Source: CAZSVE01 sp964610175 (lineage in GTDB: Bacteria; Pseudomonadota; Gammaproteobacteria; HK1). Taken from it: 49,448 nucleotides of DNA. The notes beneath the pieces were generated by a model. It did no database searches. It saw only the letters and a list, made by a program, of their open reading frames with translations, and was not told the origin of the DNA. Where the stretch lies: the NCBI GenBank assembly GCA_964610175.1, contig CAZSVE010000014.1, positions 1-49,448 of the forward strand. The letters are read 5' to 3'. This document shows positions 43,649-49,448 of this stretch, in pieces; position 1 is the first letter of the stretch; the number at the start of each line of letters is the position of its first letter. The translations under genes and the position numbers were made by a program.

Positions 43649-44683
43649 CGCTATCTCCCCTGGAAGCCGAAGTAAGGCACAAAAGGCATGATATCTCTAT
43701 CGGGTTCATTCCGACATCTCATCGCGGTTTTGATCATTCTATCTCATTGATCGGATTCCCTCTTTCCCCATGGCGGGGAAAGTTGCGTCCAGGGTGGCCA
43801 GATGTCGTATCGAATCATCGATGCTTGGCTAGTGGTTCTGGCCGTGAATGATGATGAGATCCTTGAGCCACCCGGTGACCAATAGTTCGCCATTTTTCAA
43901 AAAGCCCAGATCGAGGCCTTTCAGGACGGTGTCCTGTGTGTAGGATCGGGGTAATCGGCAGACGATTCGTTTTTCGGCAACCAGTGGGGACGTACGGTGT
44001 GATGAGAGCGTATCCCGCTCCCCTTGGAAAGGGCTTGCGACATCAGGATGATCGATTCGGGTACCCCATGGGTCCGGCGCATTTTTGCATCCATTTCCCG
44101 GTGGCGTGCTATGGGAACCCGATAGGGAAGGACAATGCCCGTATCGACGATGTGCGCCTTTTGGCGACTCATGTCTTGGATCTCGCGGCAACTGAAATCA
44201 GGTGCAATTGAAAGATGCCCCTGGAGCGAATTTTTGGAGGCTTTGGTCTCCGATTTCAAAACGGTTATACCATCTCGCTGGGAAAAGATTCTGCACCGAG
44301 AACAGCATTCAGCGCATAAGATCTCTTCCCCAAACCGAGGTGACATATCGTAATCGGAAAACCTTCGGAAACCTTGTTTTTGGATGAGCAAGTCGTATTT
44401 TACTGGCAACCTGAGACGAACCAAAATCCGAGGATGTCATTTTTATCGATTTGGATGAAGTCCAAGTCCATCGCGCTCTGGCAGGGATCGAGCAGGAGTG
44501 ATTTTCGACCGAGATTTACCCGATTACCCGGATCGGTGGTTCCGGGATCGGAGCCGAAATCGGAAAATCCCCGATGGTTTTGTCTCGGGCTTTCAACTCG
44601 AGCGACTGAAAGCCGAAAAATCGAAAGTTCTAGGGAAGCTCTGAAAAACAGAGATCCCCATGGATGGCTTTTTCAGATCTTCC
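43649..44683. other. Stretch between feoB and feoC with a decayed gene
   Basis: About 1 kb. Part is a frameshifted fatty-acyl-AMP ligase remnant (about 43829-44330). At 44588-44614 there is an 8-bp hairpin GGCTTTCA / TGAAAGCC, and at 44630-44687 a larger palindrome. No intact gene is seen. Confidence 0.6.
43829..44330 (-). pseudogene. Decayed fatty-acyl-AMP ligase (AMP-binding) remnant
   Basis: The minus-strand frame ending at 43829 reads LDLGFLKNGELLVTGWLKDL then IIIHGQNH, closely following the TGDLGFL-DGELFVTGRLKDL-IIIRGRNH segment of fatty-acyl-AMP ligases. Upstream, other frames read SCREIQDMSRQKAHIVDTG (compare the family's VSCG...DQ-VxIVDP) and YALNAVLGAESF (compare YGMAEATLGVAF). The match jumps between frames and stops after GQNH, so this is a frameshifted, truncated relic. 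Boundaries at the upstream side are approximate. Confidence 0.65.
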
Positions 44684-44687
44684 CTAG
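44630..44687 (-). terminator. Long palindrome spanning the feoB stop
   Basis: Arms CTAGGGAAGCTCTGAAAAAC (44630-44649) and GCTTTTTCAGATCTTCCCTAG (44667-44687) pair almost perfectly (about 19 pairs) around a 17-nt loop. Both ends are CTAG. It includes the feoB stop codon and would form a strong hairpin at the end of its mRNA; the symmetric CTAG ends also suggest an inserted palindromic element. Confidence 0.6.
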
Positions 44688-47023
44688 GATGATTTCGAGG
44701 AATCGAAGCGCAGTCTTCCCCATCGGCGAAGTCCGAATATCGTAGCACCGAAGAGGCAGGTTATCGCCAATAGCCAGGTTGCCGAAGTTGCCGGATGGGC
44801 CGAAAAGGTGGCCGTCTGGTAGAAGATGGTGGCCGTGCCGTATCCCAACCCGGTGGTCCAGGCAGCGACAAAAGTCGCCCACCCCAGACTGGTTTCTTTA
44901 TAGATGGTCGCGGTGCTGGCGGCGCAGGGAAAGTACATGAGGATGAACAGGAGGTAGGCGAATGCTCCGACCTGTCCATCGAATCGGGCCACCATGGCGC
45001 CGAAGGTGCCGACGGCGACTTCCTGTTCCTCGGCGGCGCGCTCGATTTCACTGATATCCCCGATACTGATTCCCAGCGGGTCCGTAACCGTTTCCAGGAT
45101 CGCCGTGAGATTTTCAGGGATAGTGGCGAATGCCTCTGAAATACCATCCCACAGTTGAAAATCTTCGGGAATCGCTCCCTTCCGATGGGCGTCTCCCTCT
45201 TCATCGATCTGGGCGAGCTGGCCATAAATAGCGTCCAATGTGCCCACCACGACCTCCTTGGCCATGATGCCGGTAAAGACACCAACCGTGGCCGGCCAGT
45301 TTTCTTCCGTGATACCCATGGGGGCAAAGGCCGGCGTCAGGGTGCGACCCACCTCGCTCAATACGGAGTTATCGGTGTTCTCGTTACCGAAGCTCCCATC
45401 GGTCCCGATGGTATTCATGAAGTTGATGATTACCACCATGGGAACGATGATCTTGCCCGCTCGGAGCAGGAAATTCTTGAGCCGATCCCAGGTATGGATC
45501 AGCACACTCTTCGATGAGGGTAGATGATATCTGGGGAGTTCCATCACGAAGTGTGATTTCTCTACGGGCAAAATCGTGTATTTCATGACCAACCCGGTCA
45601 ATACCGCCATGGCGATGCCAATGAAATAAAGACCAAATACCAGATTCTGCCCACCAACCGGAAAGAAAGCCGCTCCAAATAAGGCATAAACGGGCAGGCG
45701 CGCGCCACAGGACATGAAGGGATTCATCAGAATGGTCAGGGCGCGATCTCGAGGATTTTCCAGGATGCGGGTGGACATGATGGCCGGAACATTGCAGCCG
45801 AAGCCGACGATCATCGGCACGAAGGATTTTCCGGGCAGTCCCATGGCGCGCATGAAACGATCCATGACAAAGGCCGCGCGCGCCATGTAGCCGGAGTCTT
45901 CCAATACGGAAAGAAATAAATACAGAAAACCGATGATAGGGATGAAGGTGGCCACAACCTGAATGCCGCCACCGATGCCCCCGGCCACCAGCGCGGTAAG
46001 CCAGCCGGGCGCGCCCATGGATGTCACCCAGACATCGATGCCGTCCACGAACAGGACACCGAAGAACTGATCGAAAAAATCGATGAAGGCGCCTCCCAGA
46101 TTTATGGTGAACATGAACATCAGATACATGATCGCCAGAAAAATGGGGATACCGAGTACTCGATTCAGGACCACGCGATCGATGTGCTCCGATGTCTGCC
46201 GCCGGATCTCATCGGTTCGCGTCAGGACATGGCTGGTGAGATCATTGATGAATCCATATCGGCCATCGGCTATCAGGATATCGGTCTCTTCACCCGATTT
46301 CTCCTCCATGGCGGCGAGGAGTTCGGTCGACCTCCGACTTGCCGTCTTTCCGGCTATTTCCACGGCAAGGGGGTCACCTTCCAGCAACTTCAACGCGATC
46401 CAACGGGGGGCCGCACCATATTTGTTGGAGGAAGTGTCCAGAAGCGGGCAAAGCTCCGACACGGCATGCCTTACTTCCTTGGGATAATGGATTTCGACAT
46501 CCGGTGCATATCCTTTTCCGGCGATTCGGTTGATGGTGGACTTGATATCGAGAATACCCTCCCCCGACTTGGCCACGACCGGAACCACCGGACATCCCAA
46601 GCGCCTCTCCAATTCCTCGACATCGATGGAAATCCCACGGCTCGTGGTGACATCCATCATATTGAGCGCTACCATCATGGGTACGCGCATTTCCAGCAAT
46701 TGACTGGTGAGATACAGATTGCGCTCGATATTGGAAGCATCGACGATATTGACGATGAGATCTGCCTCACGAGACAGAATATAGTCACGGGCGATGTTTT
46801 CGTCGATGGATATCTCGTCGGGATGGATATCGATAGAGTAGATGCCGGGCAGATCCACCACTTCGATGGTAGTTTCCTCATGCCGATAGGTACCACCCAA
46901 ACGCTCCACCGTGACGCCGGGCCAATTGCCGACCCGCTGTTTGGCACCCGTCAGCATATTGAAAAGGGTGGTCTTACCGCAATTAGGATTTCCAAAAATG
47001 CCGATAACGTGCCGATTTGCCAT
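44684..47023 (-). CDS. feoB: Ferrous iron transporter FeoB
   Basis: Inner-membrane Fe2+ transporter with a cytoplasmic GTPase domain. ATG 47023 (MANRHVIGIFGNPNCGKTT) is preferred over the longer frame to 47119 because FeoB proteins begin just before the G1 loop. The 779-residue product has G1 GNPNCGKTT, G3 DLPGIYS, G4 NMMD, a linker, then two gate regions and about eight to ten membrane helices (FVPMIVGFGCNVPAIM; NPFMSCGARLPVY; FTGIMAKEVVVGTLDAIY; YFPCAASTATIYKE). Complete. It is separated from feoA by 579 bp including a repeat. Confidence 0.97.
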   Translation of the reverse strand: MANRHVIGIFGNPNCGKTTLFNMLTGAKQRVGNWPGVTVERLGGTYRHEETTIEVVDLPGIYSIDIHPDEISIDENIARDYILSREADLIVNIVDASNIERNLYLTSQLLEMRVPMMVALNMMDVTTSRGISIDVEELERRLGCPVVPVVAKSGEGILDIKSTINRIAGKGYAPDVEIHYPKEVRHAVSELCPLLDTSSNKYGAAPRWIALKLLEGDPLAVEIAGKTASRRSTELLAAMEEKSGEETDILIADGRYGFINDLTSHVLTRTDEIRRQTSEHIDRVVLNRVLGIPIFLAIMYLMFMFTINLGGAFIDFFDQFFGVLFVDGIDVWVTSMGAPGWLTALVAGGIGGGIQVVATFIPIIGFLYLFLSVLEDSGYMARAAFVMDRFMRAMGLPGKSFVPMIVGFGCNVPAIMSTRILENPRDRALTILMNPFMSCGARLPVYALFGAAFFPVGGQNLVFGLYFIGIAMAVLTGLVMKYTILPVEKSHFVMELPRYHLPSSKSVLIHTWDRLKNFLLRAGKIIVPMVVIINFMNTIGTDGSFGNENTDNSVLSEVGRTLTPAFAPMGITEENWPATVGVFTGIMAKEVVVGTLDAIYGQLAQIDEEGDAHRKGAIPEDFQLWDGISEAFATIPENLTAILETVTDPLGISIGDISEIERAAEEQEVAVGTFGAMVARFDGQVGAFAYLLFILMYFPCAASTATIYKETSLGWATFVAAWTTGLGYGTATIFYQTATFSAHPATSATWLLAITCLFGATIFGLRRWGRLRFDSSKSS

Positions 47024-47602
47024 GGGGGCATGCTCCGTTTTACGTTTCAGTAGTGTAGATTCCGAGCCTTTTTCGCTTCCCTGAATGTCGGTATCCCGCT
47101 TGGTGTGCCGGTATGCCATGCCCTTCCAAAAATCGATGTGACTGCACGAACGTTTGTGTGCGTTTTTCCGATGACTAGCGAAGATTTTCGATTCCGGCTA
47201 GGCCGAGTTGGGTAGAGGGAAATTAGCGTTTTGTAACTCAACCGATTTGCGAAAATGAGAGGGAAATAAACAAATCAATCCCGATAGCGTAAAACGGACA
47301 GCAGCGAACTGCGGTTCTGGATCTCGAAATGGCCTATCCCTTACCCGTGGAGTATCAAGCACAATTCCGAAGAAATTTTAGGGGATGAAGAAGGGTGAAA
47401 TGGCGCGCGGCACCACATTCCACGTCATTCCAGAGAAGGCACTTTCCGCCCGGAATGACATTGAAATTGAACCTGTCCGTTATTTTGACTCAAGGGGAAG
47501 ATCTTCCATTTTCTGGATCGGAGGTGGCAAATCCTTGGTATGGTCCCCTTTTTCCGGTGCATCAAGGCCCCGATTTTTTCGGGTTTCTGTATGAGCGCCT
47601 GC
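47024..47602. other. Stretch between feoA and feoB
   Basis: 579 bp with a chimeric family A/B element at 47175-47275. Frames at 47385-47646 are not convincing. In compact feo operons this gap is short, so it looks enlarged by insertion. Confidence 0.6.
47175..47275 (+). repeat. Chimeric family A/B element (copy 15)
   Basis: Starts as family A (CTAGCGAAGATTTTCGATTC), switches to the family B core (TTCCGGCTAGGCCGAGTTGG) and ends as family A (AAAATGAGAGGGAAATAAAC). Confidence 0.75.
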
Positions 47603-47836
47603 TTATAGTCGTTGTACGAGAATCGCGCTCGCTTCTTGCTTCCTAAGACTCAAGGAATAACCCCGCACAGTGATCTCCATAGGGTCACCGAGGGGTGCAC
47701 GGCGGATCACCTTGAATTCCGTACTCGGCGTCAAACCCATGGCCATCAGCCGTCTTCGGTAGGCCTTTGCTTCCTTTTCGTAGCCAATTACGCGGCCTTG
47801 AGTCCCAATAGCCAACTCACCCAAATTTCCCGACAT
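47603..47836 (-). CDS. feoA: FeoA ferrous iron transport accessory protein
   Basis: SH3-like cytosolic partner of FeoB. ATG 47836 is decided by a perfect AAGGAG (minus strand, 47843-47848) 6 nt upstream, giving 77 residues, the usual FeoA length; the open frame reaches 47917 but adds unrelated residues. Motifs: LGELAIGTQGRVIGY, RRRLMAMGLTPSTEFKVI, RRAPLGDPMEITVRGYSLSLRKQEA. It is on the same strand as feoB. Confidence 0.95.
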   Translation of the reverse strand: MSGNLGELAIGTQGRVIGYEKEAKAYRRRLMAMGLTPSTEFKVIRRAPLGDPMEITVRGYSLSLRKQEASAILVQRL

Positions 47837-48020
47837 GTTTTTCTCCTTGATTTCTAATGCAAACTGATTGACTTCAGTGGGAAGATATACCGGATTGTAC
47901 TTCGCTATCCGAGGCAATCCCCGGATATATGATGCAGCTTCGTCGTAATATTTACGTATCCATTTGCGGAAATTATCGCCATCCCAGCAAAATCTTGTTA
48001 GCTCTTCGAGTCGGGAGCGT

Positions 48021-48193
48021 TAGTTCCTCACTTGGGAAAATCTTCGACGATACGATCAAAAAAATTTCCTCTGGTTCCCAAGCACAAGCGTAGGAACCCT
48101 CTTTCGGAAGCTGTAGCTTGCCAAGATCTACATTTCCAAGCTGGCTTGGGAGCGAGCGAAGATTTTTGGTTTCGGCTAGGCCGGGCTGGGGTG
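48021..48193 (+). repeat. Family B element upstream of feoA
   Basis: CCTCACTTGGGAAAATCTTC at the left and GGTTTCGGCTAGGCCGGGCT at the right. The centre holds unrelated palindromic sequence (GGTTCCCAAGC ... GCTTGGGAGC). Confidence 0.75.
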
Positions 48194-48659
48194 TTGAAAA
48201 GTACGATCTTTCACTGGGTGCGCGGCAGAGTGTATTACCGCTTTCTATAGTGTTGTGCCATTTGCAATGATGCAAGAAAGTACGTTTTCCCCATTCCAGA
48301 AGTGAAAAAGCTGGGAAATGGATTTTCCATCCTTTGTGTTAGCTCTTTTGGTGACTCTTCAAAAATATCGCTTCTTTCCAAGAGCGCGCCCGGTCGAAAT
48401 GCCACCCCTGAGAGATATGAATACCGGGGAATATCGGCTCCCGAGGGGGAAACCGCATGGAATTTTGCAATTTCGCGGGCAGCCTCTTGAAGAGTCAATG
48501 GCCCCATAACCCTAGGCCCTGGCAGGGACAGAACCAAAAAACAGTTCGAATCGGATCCGTTGTCGAATAGGTACGATCTCCATTTCCTTCTTCGATTCCA
48601 ATACCGAGCTCCATCACGGGATCGTAAATTTTGTCATTTTGCCGAAGGTTTTCCGGGGA

Positions 48660-48775
48660 AGGGAGTATGGTTTTCCGAGGCCGCACTCGGAAAAAGAGGT
48701 TCTTCAGCTTCGAGCGGTAAAAATCTAAGCCGGAATATTAGCGAACGGTGTTGTTGTCAGCATATTTGTTCATAA
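48660..48775 (+). repeat. Family C hairpin element, copy 3
   Basis: TTTTCCGAG (48671-48679) / CTCGGAAAA (48686-48694) stem, then AATATTAGCGAACG and GTTGTTGTCAGCATATTTG, parallel to copy 1 at 118-228. Confidence 0.75.
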
Positions 48776-48777
48776 AA

Positions 48778-48793
48778 GCACTCTAAAGAGTGC
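48778..48793. repeat. Perfect small palindrome
   Basis: GCACTCT-AA-AGAGTGC, 7-bp stem. Its left half plus ATAATCAT recurs at 9148-9165 upstream of aprB. Confidence 0.55.
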
Positions 48794-48806
48794 TATGAGA
48801 TAGGAT

Positions 48807-48825
48807 AATAATGATAATCATTCGT
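48807..48825. promoter_or_regulatory. Fur-box-like site
   Basis: AATAATGATAATCATTCGT matches the consensus GATAATGATAATCATTATC at 15 of 19 positions, including the whole central palindrome ATGATAATCAT. It lies 0.97 kb upstream of feoA on the feo side, with family B and C repeats in between and no other gene. Confidence 0.55.
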
Positions 48826-48865
48826 ATTTCTGTTTGCAACACTAATACTTACATATTCAAATTAT

Positions 48866-48897
48866 GTTAGCCCAGAATAGGGTAATGTTCCCTTTGT
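48866..48897 (+). repeat. Repeat D, uninterrupted copy
   Basis: GTTAGCCCAGAA followed directly by TAGGGTAATGTTCCCTTTGT. Both parts recur inverted at 42125-42240, where an 86-bp insert separates them. Confidence 0.65.
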
Positions 48898-48926
48898 ACG
48901 ATTTACAAATACTATGCCCCCTTAAT

Positions 48927-49038
48927 TTTGTTTATTTCCCGCTCATCTTCGCAAATGAGTTTTACAAAAAACCGATTTTGCTTTACCGGTGCTGGGTCAT
49001 GCTTTGCTTTAATGTTGGTTCGAGGTGAGGTTTCGCTT
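48927..49038 (-). repeat. Family A element, copy 16
   Basis: Reverse: TTTTGTTTATTTCCCGCTCA at the left, GGTTCGAGGTGAGGTTTCGC at the right. Confidence 0.85.
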
Positions 49039-49102
49039 TCAAATCAAGTTGGGATTGTGGCAACCAAAACGCTGCAAGACGATACGAGTATTTCAGTTAT
49101 GC

Positions 49103-49330
49103 GATCGCCGGAACCGTTTCGGCGAGCTGGTACAAGTTAGCGGATCGCCCCATGATTGGTTCGAGGGACGAGGCACTCACTGTACCCTGATTGTCTTCAT
49201 CGACAATGCCATCGGGCAACTGGTGCAGACGAAATTCGTCTCTACCGAGATCACCGCGCTTGTATAGAAGTTCTAAGGCGCTATTTTGAGTATTTCGGGC
49301 CTCTGGTAGCCCTCTATTCCGACCGCCAAC
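49103..49330 (+). pseudogene. Broken ISNCY-type transposase remnant
   Basis: One frame reads DRRNRFGELVQVSGSPHDWF, then GRGTHCTLIVFIDNAIGQLV and FVSTEITALV before a stop at 49265; a second frame continues RRYFEYFGPLVALYSDRQ. Together they follow the catalytic-core order of ISNCY transposases (GELIQIDGSxHxWFE-RGP-CTLLVFIDDATGxL ... YxxxxGxPVALYSDK). Both ends are missing and one frameshift is present near 49261. Confidence 0.75.
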
Positions 49331-49381
49331 AGTATCCTTCCGAATCAACCGGGAAGAACCGAGCAATGGCAATACCCTAAC

Positions 49382-49404
49382 CCAACCCGGCCAAGCCGGA
49401 ACCA
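49382..49404 (-). repeat. Family B core at the window end
   Basis: CCAACCCGGCCAAGCCGGAACC, the reverse of the GGTTCCGGCTAGGCCGGGTT core. Directly followed by the putative intron 5' end. Confidence 0.7.
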
Positions 49405-49448
49405 GTGCGCCCGTGAAGGCGATTCATCAGCAGGGTGGAAGTCCCTGC
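49405..49448 (+). mobile_element. Probable 5' end of a group II intron, cut by the window
   Basis: Begins GTGCGCC, the usual 5' boundary (GTGYG) of bacterial group II introns, and continues with a CGCC-GGCG stem and GCAGGG-TGGAAGT-CCCTGC, resembling domain I sequence of such introns. It starts immediately after the family B palindrome; class C introns typically insert just downstream of such hairpins. Only 44 bases are visible. Confidence 0.45.

Larger units (their letters stand above)
47837..49448. other. Gene-poor right edge
   Basis: No intact gene. It holds, in order, a family B copy, about 400 bp with unconvincing minus-strand frames (48235-48537), a family C copy, a small palindrome, a Fur-box-like site, repeat D, family A copy 16, a broken transposase and a probable group II intron 5' end. 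Confidence 0.6.

Noticed and set aside
48235..48537. 100-codon minus-strand frame upstream of feoA
   Set aside because: No recognised domain and no Shine-Dalgarno; could be a gene relic but cannot be supported.
1..49448. tRNA, rRNA or CRISPR loci
   Set aside because: No cloverleaf-like sequence, rRNA segment or regularly spaced direct repeats with spacers was seen; GGTTCGA-like strings belong to family A.

Overview
The window comes from a gammaproteobacterium that oxidises reduced sulfur. The evidence is an adenylylsulfate reductase pair (aprBA), a gammaproteobacterial gene neighbourhood (envC ... rhodanese-secB-gpsA; gyrA-serC ... pheA), and genes suited to low-oxygen iron-rich settings (ccoG/ccoH for cbb3 oxidase assembly, feoA/feoB/feoC for ferrous iron uptake). 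Base composition looks intermediate, with clearly GC-richer stretches in hsdR/hsdM. Housekeeping genes are intact, but the spaces between them are long, rich in dispersed repeats and contain decayed genes. That is typical of sulfur-oxidising symbionts or other lineages with loose intergenic space; the symbiont reading is inference only.

Layout. 0.6-5.1 kb: bamE and envC (minus), then an ArsR-type regulator with the cysteine spacing of the SqrR/BigR/HlyU persulfide sensors, a membrane-anchored rhodanese, secB and gpsA. 5.8-8.7 kb: ppiD and folD. 9.2-11.8 kb: aprB-aprA with a clean intrinsic terminator. 12.6-16.1 kb: an ELM1-family protein, a GT4 glycosyltransferase and recO. 16.1-25.4 kb, minus strand: gyrA-serC (overlapping), serA, a small beta-rich protein, pheA and hisG, with repeats between several of them. 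26.0-26.8 kb: a DedD-like SPOR protein. 27.9-34.2 kb: a type I restriction-modification locus (hsdR, a fused hsdM-hsdS carrying one in-frame TAA, a coupled 58-codon frame and a coupled PD-(D/E)XK nuclease) followed by a large palindromic structure. 34.4-41.6 kb: a pyruvate-dehydrogenase-E1/transketolase-like enzyme, an orphan LivH permease, hemH, ccoH and ccoG. 42.4-47.8 kb: a lone acyltransferase, feoC, a decayed fatty-acyl-AMP ligase, feoB and feoA. 47.8-49.4 kb: repeats, a strong Fur-box-like site, a broken ISNCY-type transposase remnant and what looks like the 5' end of a group II intron.

The most striking feature is the set of dispersed elements. Family A (about 110 bp, sixteen full, partial or chimeric copies, both orientations) sits between genes, touches stop codons and start regions, and supplies open N-terminal extensions to a neighbouring reading frame. 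Family B is a palindrome-rich element built on a CCGGC-TAG-GCCGG core plus a GTCATTTC/GAAATGAC hairpin. Family C carries a CTTTTTCCGAG/CTCGGAAAAAG hairpin. These elements separate gene groups that are normally compact (feoAB, gyrA-serC-serA-pheA). The other leads are the interrupted HsdMS enzyme with its coupled nuclease, the probable sulfide-sensing regulator, and an intrinsic terminator upstream of pheA that no annotated gene explains. No tRNA, rRNA or CRISPR array was seen.
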